Made by a program: the position numbers and the translations under genes. A stretch of DNA of 64,000 nt from Nonlabens xylanidelens (GTDB lineage Bacteria; Bacteroidota; Bacteroidia; Flavobacteriales; Flavobacteriaceae), in contig NZ_PTJE01000005.1 of assembly GCF_002934445.1 (NCBI RefSeq), forward strand, positions 62,001 through 126,000. Reading direction: 5' to 3'. How positions within the stretch are numbered: the stretch's first letter is position 1; each line of letters begins with the position of its first letter. Below, piece after piece: positions 18,363 through 27,748 of the stretch. Below the pieces are notes generated by a model, which was not told the origin of the DNA, ran no database searches, and worked only from the letters and a program-made list of their open reading frames with translations.

Positions 18363-19535
18363 ATGAATTTTATCCTAGCAGACTTTAATAAACACCAAGC
18401 ATTATTACCTTTTACTTATACACGACCTACTTGCGAGATACGTTGTGGAATTATTACACTACGTGAGAAATGGGAAAAGCAACTAGGAGAGAGCGTGAGT
18501 TTCCAGACAGAGGACTATTTACAGGCTAAATATCCACTGGTAGAGACAGATGATAATGTAGTAATCGCAGGAAATGTGTTTGCAACTGCTTCATTGTGTA
18601 AAGCTATTAAAGCATTAAAACCTCAACAGAAATTACTAGCAGGAGATGCTATAATCGCTTATAGAGTTAAAGATTTACATACCCCTACTATAGAGTTAGA
18701 ACAGGTACTTTTCTTAGAAGAAGAGGTAGATGCTATTAATTTTACTTGGGATATTTTTTCTAAAAATGGAAAAGCTCTAGAGGCAGATTATGACCTTATT
18801 ACACAAGGTAGAAAATCGCAGCCTATACCAGCAACGGTTCAGTCTATAAATGAAGACCGCATTTTTATTGAAGAAGGTGCAAAATTACAGTTTGCTATCT
18901 TAAATGCTTCTACTGGTTCTATATACATAGGTGAAAATGCAGAGGTTATGGAAGGTTCGATCATACGTGGTGCATTTGCTTTATGTAACAATAGTGCAAC
19001 AAAGTTAGGGACTAAAGTATACGGACCTACTACGGTAGGACCACATTCTAAGATAGGTGGAGAGGTGAGTAATTCTGTGATTTTTGGTTATTCTAATAAA
19101 GGACATGAAGGTTTCTTAGGAAACTCTGTTCTAGGAGAATGGTGTAATATAGGTGCAGATTCTAACACAAGTAACCTTAAAAACAACTATGCCGAAGTAA
19201 AACTATGGAATTATGAAACCAGCCGTTTTGCAAAAACAGGATTGCAGTTTTGTGGTCTCATGATGGGTGATCATTCTAAGTGTGGTATCAATACTATGTT
19301 CAATACAGGGACTGTAATAGGAGTGAGCGCAAACATTTATGGAGCTGGTTATCCACGTAATTTTATTCCATCCTTTAATTGGGGCGGTCCACAAGGTAAT
19401 ATGACCTATAAAACTAATAAAGCATATGAAGTGGCCGATGTGGTTATGAAACGTCGCGGTCTTTCATTAGAACAAATCGATATCGATATTCTAGATCAAG
19501 TTTTTGAGAAAACTGCTCAGTATCGCAAGGATTAA
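18363..19535 (+). CDS. Alternative GlmU-type sugar nucleotidyltransferase
   Basis: A 390-residue protein beginning MNFILADFNKHQALLPFTYT, with RPTCEIRCGIITLREKW, LLAGDAIIAYR and a C-terminal left-handed beta-helix of hexapeptide repeats (AEVMEGSIIRGAFALCNNS, TKVYGPTTVGPHSKIGGEV). The layout matches the TIGR03991 'alternative bacterial GlmU' family, which is thought to make UDP-GlcNAc or a related activated sugar in Bacteroidota. An ATG three codons upstream (18354) is equally possible. Confidence 0.85.
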   Translation: MNFILADFNKHQALLPFTYTRPTCEIRCGIITLREKWEKQLGESVSFQTEDYLQAKYPLVETDDNVVIAGNVFATASLCKAIKALKPQQKLLAGDAIIAYRVKDLHTPTIELEQVLFLEEEVDAINFTWDIFSKNGKALEADYDLITQGRKSQPIPATVQSINEDRIFIEEGAKLQFAILNASTGSIYIGENAEVMEGSIIRGAFALCNNSATKLGTKVYGPTTVGPHSKIGGEVSNSVIFGYSNKGHEGFLGNSVLGEWCNIGADSNTSNLKNNYAEVKLWNYETSRFAKTGLQFCGLMMGDHSKCGINTMFNTGTVIGVSANIYGAGYPRNFIPSFNWGGPQGNMTYKTNKAYEVADVVMKRRGLSLEQIDIDILDQVFEKTAQYRKD

Positions 19536-19553
19536 TTATGAATTTTATATAAA

Positions 19554-19979
19554 TTGGAATTACTGATACACATACTATCGTGGATTTTTCTACTACTATT
19601 ATCCGTAATTCCATTTTTAATTCTTCAAAGTATTTTAAAGAGAAATAATCTAAAATTTAAGTTTTGGATTTATTTTATATTCACTTTAATAGTAGGCTCG
19701 GTTATCATTTCATCTTTTGCTTATTATGTTCATTTATCAAACGGTTTTTTACTAACACATTACGGTTATAATAATGATGGCATATCAATATCTGAAAGAT
19801 TTACAGATGTTTCAACGAACAATAATGAAGTCATTGAAAATCTATTGATTTCTCAATCAGGAATAGGATGGCCTTTGAAAGCAGTTTTTGGAATAATCTT
19901 TTATATGCCGTATTTACTGATAACTTACCTCTTTTATCTAATTTATTTTAGATATAGAAGAAGGATTAATTTACCCTAA
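19554..19979 (+). CDS. Small hypothetical membrane protein
   Basis: A 141-residue protein with a TTG start and about three hydrophobic segments (LLIHILSWIFLLLLSVIPFL; FWIYFIFTLIVGSVIISSFA; FGIIFYMPYLLITYLFYLIY), ending in a basic tail RYRRRINLP. It begins 18 bases after the GlmU-like gene and may be cotranscribed. No ATG is available in frame. The 3' end overlaps the convergent lipoprotein gene by 14 bases. Family not recognised. Confidence 0.55.
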   Translation: MELLIHILSWIFLLLLSVIPFLILQSILKRNNLKFKFWIYFIFTLIVGSVIISSFAYYVHLSNGFLLTHYGYNNDGISISERFTDVSTNNNEVIENLLISQSGIGWPLKAVFGIIFYMPYLLITYLFYLIYFRYRRRINLP

Positions 19980-20364
19980 CATAGCGCTCACCACAAGGTT
20001 CAATGCACAAGTGTGAAATTTCTATCGTATCTGCATCAATAAAAATGTAGGTTCCTATACAATTTTCTACATCGATAGTTGTGGTCATTACGTCATAAGT
20101 ACCGGTGCTTGTAGCTTGTGTCAAACTACCGAAGCAGAAACTTACATTACAATTCACAACACCTTGATCTGTAAAATTTAAACTTTTACCACTAGCTGGT
20201 TGAAAGGTACCGCTACCATCGCCAGGATCTGCAAGAGTTGCAGTTAGATTCCAGTTTCCTACTATACTTAACGGTGTTATACTGTCATTACCATCATCAT
20301 TATTGCAGGAGATGAAAGCTATTGCAATAGTTAAGATCATTAAAATCTTCTTCAAGTATTTCAT
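19966..20364 (-). CDS. Small lipocalin-like lipoprotein
   Basis: A 132-residue protein from the ATG at 20364 (MKYLKKILMILTIAIAFISC). A lipoprotein signal peptide with lipobox FISC is followed by an acidic NNDDGNDS linker. SIVGNWNLTATLAD starts a beta-rich domain resembling the lipocalin-like (DUF4923/lipocalin_4) repeats common in Flavobacteriaceae. Paired cysteines (NCNVSFC, NC, CIEPC) could form disulphides. An in-frame ATG 9 codons upstream is less likely because it precedes the signal peptide. Confidence 0.75.
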   Translation of the reverse strand: MKYLKKILMILTIAIAFISCNNDDGNDSITPLSIVGNWNLTATLADPGDGSGTFQPASGKSLNFTDQGVVNCNVSFCFGSLTQATSTGTYDVMTTTIDVENCIGTYIFIDADTIEISHLCIEPCGERYVRVN

Positions 20365-20467
20365 GGCGGTTGAGTTTATAATAAGATGCAAATCCTAATA
20401 ATAGGTTGCGTGGTTAGATTCATTTTTTATTTTTATGATTTATCTTTCTGACCTTAAATACCTATAC

Positions 20468-22864
20468 ATGAAAAGCACCTGTTATATTTTCTCTTTGTTT
20501 TTATTTGTTTCCGCTTTCGCGAAAGCGCAATCTACATCTAACACTCAACAATTTACAGGCTATTATAACTTTACTTATCAAGAAGATAAAGGTAGTATAA
20601 CGCTAGTGGTCAAAGATCTAGATAAAGAGTTTCTATATGTACATTCTTTAACTAGTGGTCTAGGATCTAATGATATAGGACTGGATAGAGGTCAATTAGG
20701 TGGTGGTGTCGTAGTAAAATGGGTGAAGAGTGGTAATAAACTATTACTCATGCAACCCAATTTAAAATACCGTGCGAGTTCTTCTAATGTTGATGAAAAA
20801 GCATCTATTGAGCAGGCATTTGCAAGATCGGTATTATTTGGTTTTGAAATTAAGGAATCTAAAAATGGTGCTTATACCATTGATTTGACACCATTTTTAA
20901 TGCAAGATGCTCACGGCGTGGCAAAACGTTTAAAAGATCGCAGACAAGGAACATATAAACTTGATAAATCTCGTAGTGCTTTATGGATGGAGAATACCAA
21001 GAGTTTTCCAAAGAATTCAGAGTTTGAAGCTATGCTCACTTTTACAGGTACACCTACAGGTCGTGATGTAAGAAGTGTTGCGCCAGATGCGAGTAGTATA
21101 TCTGTAATTCAACACCATAGTTTTGTAAAATTACCAGATGCTGGTTATGAACCTAGAGAATTTCATACACGTAGTGGTTCTTTTTATACCAGTTATATGG
21201 ATTACAGTACACCAGTTTTTGAACCTATACAGAAACGATTTATTACCAGACATAGACTAGAAAAGAAAAACCCTAATGCAGCACAAAGTGAAGCTGTTGA
21301 GCCTATTGTTTATTATCTCGACCGTGGTACACCAGAACCTATACGTGCAGCATTATTAGAAGGTGCAGGATGGTGGAACGAGGCTTTTAAAAGTGCTGGT
21401 TATATAGATGCTTTTCAGGTAAAAATGTTACCAGAAAATGCAGATCCTATGGATTTGAGATATAACGTGATTCAGTGGGTACATCGCAGTACACGTGGCT
21501 GGAGTTATGGCGGTAGTATAACCGATCCACGTACAGGAGAAATTATTAAAGGTCATGTAAGTCTAGGTAGTTTAAGAATAAGACAAGATTTTTTAATCGC
21601 ACAAGGTTTACTTAAAGAACCTTTTAAGAATAGTGATGATAATTATAAACCTATGATGGAAATGGCGCTGGCTAGAATCAGACAGTTAGGCGCTCATGAA
21701 GTAGGTCATACACTAGGTTTTGCACATAATTTTGCCGCAAGTGTAAACGATCGCGCTAGTGTTATGGATTATCCGCATCCTAAGTACGACATTCTTAACG
21801 GTGCGATTTCTCTAGATGATGCTTATGGAGTAGGTATGGGAAGTTGGGATGACCTGATCGTTCAATATTCTTATGGAAATCCAAATGGTAACCAGTCTGA
21901 GTCAGCTTATTTAAAATCTATTATTAAAAAGGCTGATTTTGCAGGTTTAAAATTCATATCTGACAGTGATGCAAGAGCTACTGGTGGTGCGAGTGCGAGT
22001 GGCCATTTATGGGATAATGGATCTAGCCCTAGTGAAGAGTTGGATCATATATTAAAAGTACGTGAAATTGCAATGAATCAATTTTCTATTCATAACATAA
22101 AGTCAGGTGAACCTCTAAGTGTTTTAGAAGATGTTTTTGTACCAGTTTATTTTGCACATCGTTACCAAGTAGAGGCTGCAGTAAAATTAATAGGTGGAGT
22201 AGAGTATGGGTATTTAACTAAAGACGAGTCACAAAATTTTAAAGTAGTAGATGTTACATTACAACGTCAGGCTCTACAAAGTATCTTGAGAAGTATAGAA
22301 CCTGAAACATTAAAGATACCAAGTTCTGTTCTCCAATTATTCCCACCAAGAGCTTATGGGTATGGAAGAACTAGAGAAAGCTTTAAGTCTGAAACTGGTG
22401 TCAGCTTTGATGCACTTAATGCTGCAGCAACTAGTGTAGATATGACTTTTGATTTATTGTTCCATCCGCAACGTGTGAATAGAATAGCAACGCAGAATTC
22501 AACAAGAATGAGCGGCAATAATGATAATTACTTGGACTTATCTACTGTGATTAAAGGTGTATCAGAGATTGTTTTTGATTCTAATAATGGAATTGATTCT
22601 TATGAAACATCCATTGCACATAGAAGTCAAGAATTGTTCTTAAATCACTTAATGAATCTTATAGCAAGTACGCGAACTAATATAGAGGTAAAAGCTGCGG
22701 CAAGAAATGAGTTGAATTCTATTGAAAAAGAGTTGAATAAGCGTGATTCTTTTGAAAACCAACTACTTTCTCAAATTAAAAATTTCAACACGCATCCAGA
22801 ATTATTTAAAGTAAAGCAATTACCTAGCATCCCTGATGGTAGTCCGATAGGATTTGATTACTAG
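20468..22864 (+). CDS. Secreted zinc metalloprotease, DUF5117/DUF4953 family
   Basis: A 798-residue protein from the ATG at 20468. The signal peptide is MKSTCYIFSLFLFVSAFAKA with predicted cleavage before QSTSN. AHEVGHTLGFAHNFAAS gives the metzincin-type zinc site H410, E411, H414 and H420, and SVMDYPHP is the downstream Met-turn. The N-terminal part (DUF5117-like) and C-terminal helical part match a paralogue at 53135 in this window. The gene is monocistronic. Notably, palindrome copy 6 (20512-20527) encodes the AFAKA of the signal peptidase site. Confidence 0.9.
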   Translation: MKSTCYIFSLFLFVSAFAKAQSTSNTQQFTGYYNFTYQEDKGSITLVVKDLDKEFLYVHSLTSGLGSNDIGLDRGQLGGGVVVKWVKSGNKLLLMQPNLKYRASSSNVDEKASIEQAFARSVLFGFEIKESKNGAYTIDLTPFLMQDAHGVAKRLKDRRQGTYKLDKSRSALWMENTKSFPKNSEFEAMLTFTGTPTGRDVRSVAPDASSISVIQHHSFVKLPDAGYEPREFHTRSGSFYTSYMDYSTPVFEPIQKRFITRHRLEKKNPNAAQSEAVEPIVYYLDRGTPEPIRAALLEGAGWWNEAFKSAGYIDAFQVKMLPENADPMDLRYNVIQWVHRSTRGWSYGGSITDPRTGEIIKGHVSLGSLRIRQDFLIAQGLLKEPFKNSDDNYKPMMEMALARIRQLGAHEVGHTLGFAHNFAASVNDRASVMDYPHPKYDILNGAISLDDAYGVGMGSWDDLIVQYSYGNPNGNQSESAYLKSIIKKADFAGLKFISDSDARATGGASASGHLWDNGSSPSEELDHILKVREIAMNQFSIHNIKSGEPLSVLEDVFVPVYFAHRYQVEAAVKLIGGVEYGYLTKDESQNFKVVDVTLQRQALQSILRSIEPETLKIPSSVLQLFPPRAYGYGRTRESFKSETGVSFDALNAAATSVDMTFDLLFHPQRVNRIATQNSTRMSGNNDNYLDLSTVIKGVSEIVFDSNNGIDSYETSIAHRSQELFLNHLMNLIASTRTNIEVKAAARNELNSIEKELNKRDSFENQLLSQIKNFNTHPELFKVKQLPSIPDGSPIGFDY
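20512..20527. repeat. 16-bp palindrome CGCTTTCGCGAAAGCG, copy 6 (in CDS)
   Basis: Exact copy; read as AFAKA, the end of the metalloprotease signal peptide. Confidence 0.95.
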
Positions 22865-23033
22865 AGTATTTTGGTTAACATGAGGTTTATGAACTGATCT
22901 TTTTGAAATATTAATCAATTCAAAAGGATGATTGTTTATTGTTGATTATTCAACTATTTCAACTTGTTGTTATCAATTTATTGTTTAATCTGCTTAAAAT
23001 GTCTGTTTAATTAGGGTATCATCAAAGGATTCT

Positions 23034-23041
23034 TAATTTTG
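23034..23041 (+). promoter_or_regulatory. -7 box of the flavin monooxygenase promoter
   Basis: TAATTTTG, a perfect TAnnTTTG, 22 bases before the start codon. The -33 element is not clear. Confidence 0.45.
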
Positions 23042-23063
23042 CAAGAACTTTTATAAAATTGTA

Positions 23064-24116
23064 ATGAATAGTAAGATGTTAGATTATGTGATAATAGGTG
23101 GTGCACAAGCAGGTCTAGCTATGGCTTATCATTTAAAACAAATGAATAAAAAGTTCATAGTTCTTGATGGAGAAAATGAAATAGGTGCCTCCTGGTTAAA
23201 TAGATGGGATTCCTTAAAGCTTTTTACCCCTACAGAATATAATCACTTACCAGGACTAGACTTTGACGCTCCTAAAAATCATTATCCTTCTAAATTTGAG
23301 GTAGCTAACTATTTTAAAAATTACGTAGATAAATTTGAAATTCCTGTTCAGTTAAACACGCTAGTTACTTCTGTAAAAAAGAAAGAGAAAACTTTTTGTG
23401 TAGAACATAAAGATGGTGTCATAGAAACTAAAAATGTAATCGTAGCAACTGGTCCTTTTCATATACCGTACACACCACCATGTCACGTAAAAGCATCAGA
23501 CAGTATATTGCAAATGCACAGTAACTATTACAAAGGAATCGATCAATTACAAGATGGTGATGCACTAGTAGTAGGTGGTGGAGATTCTGGTTATCAAATT
23601 CTTAATGAACTATCTAAAGACGGCACGCGCAAGGTCTATTTTTCTGGTGATACGACTGTAAAATCATTACCGCAAAATTTCTTAGGTAAAACGCTATGGT
23701 GGTGGTTTACTAAAATAGGTTTTTTAAGCTATAACAAATACAGCTGGATAGGGAAGAAGATCAATTCTTCTACGCAACCAGTTATAGGTACTGACGTAAA
23801 GGGTATTCTAGCTAGAGAGAATGTATTTCCTGTAGGGAGAACAAAAGATGCTTTGAAGGAAAAGATTTTCTTTGAATCTAAAAACGTTTCTACCATTAAA
23901 AATATAATTTGGGCTACTGGTTACCGCCCTAACTTTTCATGGATAGAAGGTCTAGAACTCGATGCAGATAATTATCCTAAAAACTATAGAGGTGTCAGTA
24001 ATATAGAAGGACTTTATTTTATGGGCTTGCCATGGATGTACACTCGTGGATCTGCAACACTAGGTGGAGTTTCTAAAGATGCTAGCTATCTGGCAGGTAT
24101 CATGTCTAAAAAGTAA
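23064..24116 (+). CDS. FAD/NAD(P)-dependent monooxygenase-like oxidoreductase
   Basis: A 350-residue protein. The first dinucleotide fold IIGGAQAGLA (residues 10-19) binds FAD and the second, VVGGGDSGYQIL (169-180), binds NAD(P). ATGYRPNFSW is the conserved C-terminal motif of the CzcO/YUCCA-like flavoprotein branch, and GASWLNRWDSLKLFTP is also typical. The substrate is unknown. It is a single gene ending at the bidirectional hairpin at 24146. Confidence 0.88.
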   Translation: MNSKMLDYVIIGGAQAGLAMAYHLKQMNKKFIVLDGENEIGASWLNRWDSLKLFTPTEYNHLPGLDFDAPKNHYPSKFEVANYFKNYVDKFEIPVQLNTLVTSVKKKEKTFCVEHKDGVIETKNVIVATGPFHIPYTPPCHVKASDSILQMHSNYYKGIDQLQDGDALVVGGGDSGYQILNELSKDGTRKVYFSGDTTVKSLPQNFLGKTLWWWFTKIGFLSYNKYSWIGKKINSSTQPVIGTDVKGILARENVFPVGRTKDALKEKIFFESKNVSTIKNIIWATGYRPNFSWIEGLELDADNYPKNYRGVSNIEGLYFMGLPWMYTRGSATLGGVSKDASYLAGIMSKK

Positions 24117-24145
24117 TAAATAATCTTCTTATTAATAGAAAATAG

Positions 24146-24178
24146 AAACGCCGCTTCATTTTACATGAAGCGGCGTTT
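24146..24178. terminator. Bidirectional terminator
   Basis: A perfect 14-bp stem AAACGCCGCTTCAT / ATGAAGCGGCGTTT with a 5-base loop, between the convergent monooxygenase and PLP-enzyme genes. Confidence 0.92.
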
Positions 24179-24199
24179 TAAGTAAAAGGTTAAAAACTC

Positions 24200-26044
24200 T
24201 TAGATAGAATCTACAAATTTAGAAAACACTTTTTTATGTAATTCAAGATCTAGGTTAGGAGATAGTGATGCACGTACGATGTAATCTTTATCACCTTCTT
24301 TAGTCGTTCCTTGTGTAGACGTTGCTGGTATAGTCCAGTAACAGCCTTTTAACTGTCCATAGCTCACACAAAATTTACTTTCGTCAGGAATCTCTGTAAT
24401 CATCAAGTTAATTAACTTAAGGTTTAATTCCCTTTTATAAGCTTCTTTCTCTTCAGCATTAGCGCCTTTTGTAGGTAAGTCTAGTGAAAATACAGAAGGA
24501 GTAAATCCTTGCTGCGCTAATTCTTCTGATACAAAATTGATTTTTGCACCAGGTAGAGCCTCGTGAATATAATTTACAAATTCGCGAGTATTCTTATACG
24601 CATCTGTAATTCTTTGATTCATGGACGGCAGTTGCTCTGCAAGTATTTCATATTGAAGATCTGTAGCTTCATTATCACAAATACCTAGGTGCAATTCTAT
24701 TTTTTCCATTAAAGCAGTAGTTTTCTTATTTCCTACACAGTAACCAGCCGTACAACGACCACCACTAGGAAATTTAGAACCACTAGCAAAAGATATAGTT
24801 CGCACACCTGATAGCATATCATCTTCTCCTAAAAAGTGAACATTAGGACAGAAGGTTTGATCAAGAATAAATACAGGATCTATCGCAAGATCTCCATGAG
24901 GTGTTTTACGTTCTTTAGTTAAAACCTCTTTTAATTGAACTAGGTCCGGTACCTCAACTCTAGGATTAGTAGGTATTTCGGCAATAATGTAAGGTATCGC
25001 GTCTTCCTTAGCAATTTGATTTAAAACGGTATCGATACTTTGTACCATATCATTATCACCATCTACTAGTAAATCTACAATATCTACATTATCAATACAT
25101 GCCGCGACTCTTCTTGCCTGGTCATTTGTACCACCATAACAGTTAGGTGGTACAACTATTTTAATCGCTTTTCCTTTATGATTTTCCTTGGCATCGTTAA
25201 TAAGCCCCATCATTATAGCATACTGAATCGATAAACCACTAGAACCTACTAGAGGTGTAGTACTCGATCTTGTAATCTCTTTAATAGAGTTTAAAACGCT
25301 TGCTTTGTCACTAACTACAGTAGTTTCTTCTACTTTAAAAGCAGTTTGTGATACTAAGGATTGTATAGCTATAACAGAGTTTGCAGGAGTCATCGCAATC
25401 GTTTCTCTTCTACGCACATGTTGTATGTCTGCAACATAACTTTCATTCTCCTGACCATTTATAACCAGTACACTACCTAACTTACCGTGCAGGCTTATAT
25501 AAAAATCTATGTTTTCATGTAGCTCTATAGCACCTATTTGTTCTTCATTCTTGATAAAGATCGTACTACCGTCAAAGGCAGGAACATCTTTAATAGAATC
25601 TACCTTTTTTAATTCAAATTGGTATCCATAAACTCTTTCTATTGCTTGTGCATCAAAGGAGTCAGGTAAAGTACCAGTATAAATAATTTGGGTATTCTTA
25701 TGGTCAAAAAGATTTTTTCTCAATACGGCTAGAACAGGTACTGTCTTTGAAGAAAAGCTAATTACGTTCTCAGATTTAAGTCCATCTAATTGTGCAATTC
25801 CCCATTCTAGAACACAAGATAATGGATGCCCTAATCTTATATAATCATAAGCTGTAGGTAATATTTCTAGTGCAGACTTCTCTGAATTATTATCATTATA
25901 TAAAGCTTCAAATTGCTCTAGAAACTGAGTTTTTGCAAGTTCTTCATTATAAATATCTAGTCTATGCGTTGTAATATCCACCCAACCAGATGGCATATTA
26001 TCTAATACGTCTTTAATATAACTTAGCATTTTATTCTTTTCCAT
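24200..26044 (-). CDS. PLP-dependent Cys/Met metabolism-type transferase
   Basis: A 614-residue protein, longer than the usual ~400-residue gamma-synthase. The C-terminal two thirds has the Cys_Met_Meta_PP fold: SIQYAIMMGLI, PPNCYGGTND, IAEIPTNPRVEVPDL, D395 in VFILDQTF and the Schiff-base lysine K424 in FASGSKFPSGGRCTAGY. The first ~200 residues are an extra domain I do not recognise. It probably catalyses a gamma-elimination or replacement on a sulphur amino acid or related substrate. It stands alone, with no neighbouring methionine genes. Confidence 0.85.
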   Translation of the reverse strand: MEKNKMLSYIKDVLDNMPSGWVDITTHRLDIYNEELAKTQFLEQFEALYNDNNSEKSALEILPTAYDYIRLGHPLSCVLEWGIAQLDGLKSENVISFSSKTVPVLAVLRKNLFDHKNTQIIYTGTLPDSFDAQAIERVYGYQFELKKVDSIKDVPAFDGSTIFIKNEEQIGAIELHENIDFYISLHGKLGSVLVINGQENESYVADIQHVRRRETIAMTPANSVIAIQSLVSQTAFKVEETTVVSDKASVLNSIKEITRSSTTPLVGSSGLSIQYAIMMGLINDAKENHKGKAIKIVVPPNCYGGTNDQARRVAACIDNVDIVDLLVDGDNDMVQSIDTVLNQIAKEDAIPYIIAEIPTNPRVEVPDLVQLKEVLTKERKTPHGDLAIDPVFILDQTFCPNVHFLGEDDMLSGVRTISFASGSKFPSGGRCTAGYCVGNKKTTALMEKIELHLGICDNEATDLQYEILAEQLPSMNQRITDAYKNTREFVNYIHEALPGAKINFVSEELAQQGFTPSVFSLDLPTKGANAEEKEAYKRELNLKLINLMITEIPDESKFCVSYGQLKGCYWTIPATSTQGTTKEGDKDYIVRASLSPNLDLELHKKVFSKFVDSI

Positions 26045-26438
26045 AATTTTACCATATTAATGGTCAATAATATACGTTAATTTCAATTGTTACCATCCAG
26101 TATATAAGCTTTGAAATACTTATCATTACTCATTTTGATAGCCATTTATTTTACAAAGGGAAGCTAATTTATTTTAGTTACCCAGCGAGGACTTTTAAAC
26201 TTTTCCTAATGTTTATTTTATCTAATCATCACCTGTCAAAACTAGTGTTTTAAATCATTGACTTATAGAGTCGTATTTAAACGTTAGACATAACTGCCTT
26301 TGCTCATCATACTGGTCTCTTAGTTGGTTTTAGATTCGCTTTCGCGAAAGCGGACCTCATAACAACCTTTTTTTATTAATTTAAAACTCATAACAGTAAT
26401 CCAGTAGGGCAGTAGCATCATTTACCTAACGATATGAT
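26045..26438. other. Intergenic region with one palindrome copy
   Basis: A 394-base spacer between same-strand genes. It contains palindrome copy 7 at 26337-26352. No convincing terminator, RNA gene or ORF was recognised. Confidence 0.5.
26337..26352. repeat. 16-bp palindrome CGCTTTCGCGAAAGCG, copy 7 (intergenic)
   Basis: Exact copy, 3' of the DUF3037 gene. Right flank GGACC. Confidence 0.95.
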
Positions 26439-26822
26439 CTAGAGAACTTGTTTTTTAAATAATTCTTCTAGCGTCTGTTGTGGATCTTCACACAGTCCGG
26501 AGTGTGTATTTGAGCTTTGGATAATCGTGCTTCTACAAGCGGTTAACCATCTAAAACGGTCAGATAATTCCATTGCGCCTATTTTGCCACCAGCAGGCGA
26601 GCCATCGCATACTTTTATCCAAGCATTTAAATAATCCTCAAAAACTTCTATATCTACATCAGGAGAAAAAGCCTTTAATTTTTCTGGATTGATGTAATAT
26701 TTCATGCCCACAAATTTCTTGCGTTTACAAAATAAAATAACACCTACATTAATAAACTCTTCTCGCTCTACCTTAGGTACCACTCTTATCGTAGCATACT
26801 CAAATGTAAATTTATCTTGCAT
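26439..26822 (-). CDS. DUF3037 domain protein
   Basis: A 127-residue protein. FEYATIRVVPKVEREEFINVGVILFC is the conserved opening of DUF3037, and FRWLTACRSTIIQSSNTHSGLCEDP is its second block. The family is of unknown function and is repeatedly found beside HipA-like kinases, as here. The start overlaps the end of the kinase gene by 11 bases, so the two are translationally coupled. Confidence 0.88.
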   Translation of the reverse strand: MQDKFTFEYATIRVVPKVEREEFINVGVILFCKRKKFVGMKYYINPEKLKAFSPDVDIEVFEDYLNAWIKVCDGSPAGGKIGAMELSDRFRWLTACRSTIIQSSNTHSGLCEDPQQTLEELFKKQVL

Positions 26823-27600
26823 CTTGAGCTTCTTTAATAAGTAAATCTATCTTAGATAGGCGCGTGTTTAAAAACAGGTTATACGCCTCTCTTATCTGGT
26901 CGCTAGTCATAGCGTCAGACTCATTTATAAGCCAGTCTTCTGGTATGTTAGAGATTATTTCATTAATTCTTTCTGGAGTAAAAAGCGGTATAATTTCTTT
27001 AGAAGCGTCTTCTAATTGGGTAGCTTTTTCTAAAAGCACATGATCTTTTATCAAAGGAAATGTTCTGGTCAAATGATTTTCCCATGTTTTCCAATCGTGA
27101 TGAAAATAGAAACTAGCACCGTTATCAATAATCCACAGTTCTTTATTCCACTGCAATAGATTGGTATTCTTTGCGGTTCTATCGATGTTGCTTATAATGC
27201 TGTCCAGTAAAACGACTTTAGAAGCAGTTAAAGAATCTACCTCACTAACTAGTGGATCATAGGTTATAGAACCGGTTAAGAAGTGAAGCCCTAGGTTTAA
27301 ACCTACGCTAAATTTTAATAAATCCTGTATCTCTTCATCTGGCTCGGTTTTACTAAAAGAGTCGTCTAGATTCATGAAAACTATTTCAGGAACGTGTAAG
27401 CCTAATGTGCGAGCTAGTTCACCACCTATAAACTCTGATATAAGTGCTTTTTTACCTTGTCCTGCGCCTCTAAACTTGATTACGTATAGAAAGCCATCGT
27501 CTGCTTTTACAATAGCAGGCAATGAGCCGCCTTCTCTTAATGGCTGTACATATTGCACCACATTTACAGTGCGAATATCAATTTTATTCATAGAAACCAA
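26812..27600 (-). CDS. HipA-like protein kinase (HipA_2 type)
   Basis: A 262-residue protein. YVIKFRG (K42) fits the ATP-binding lysine, SNIDRTAKNTNLLQ (D140, N145) the catalytic loop, and LWIIDNGASFYF (D159) the metal-binding DFG-like position. It is a minimal kinase of the HipA_2 family. No HipB-type antitoxin is present; the partner is the DUF3037 protein. A target such as a tRNA synthetase, as for HipA, is not shown. An alternative ATG lies three codons in (27591). Confidence 0.85.
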   Translation of the reverse strand: MVSMNKIDIRTVNVVQYVQPLREGGSLPAIVKADDGFLYVIKFRGAGQGKKALISEFIGGELARTLGLHVPEIVFMNLDDSFSKTEPDEEIQDLLKFSVGLNLGLHFLTGSITYDPLVSEVDSLTASKVVLLDSIISNIDRTAKNTNLLQWNKELWIIDNGASFYFHHDWKTWENHLTRTFPLIKDHVLLEKATQLEDASKEIIPLFTPERINEIISNIPEDWLINESDAMTSDQIREAYNLFLNTRLSKIDLLIKEAQDAR

Positions 27601-27653
27601 AATTACTAAATTTAGAAGTGCTTATTCTGATTTTTAGTATTCTTATAAGGCAT

Positions 27654-27690
27654 AAAAAAACTCACCGTATCTAATAAAAGAAACGGTGAG
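27654..27690 (-). terminator. Terminator of the RGG-rich protein gene
   Basis: Stem CTCACCGT / ACGGTGAG (27661-27690) with an A-run at 27654-27660 that gives the U-tract leftward. Confidence 0.75.
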
Positions 27691-27748
27691 TGATAAATTA
27701 AAATACTATGTAAAAACTAGAGAATTTAAAGCATTAATAATTTGCTCA

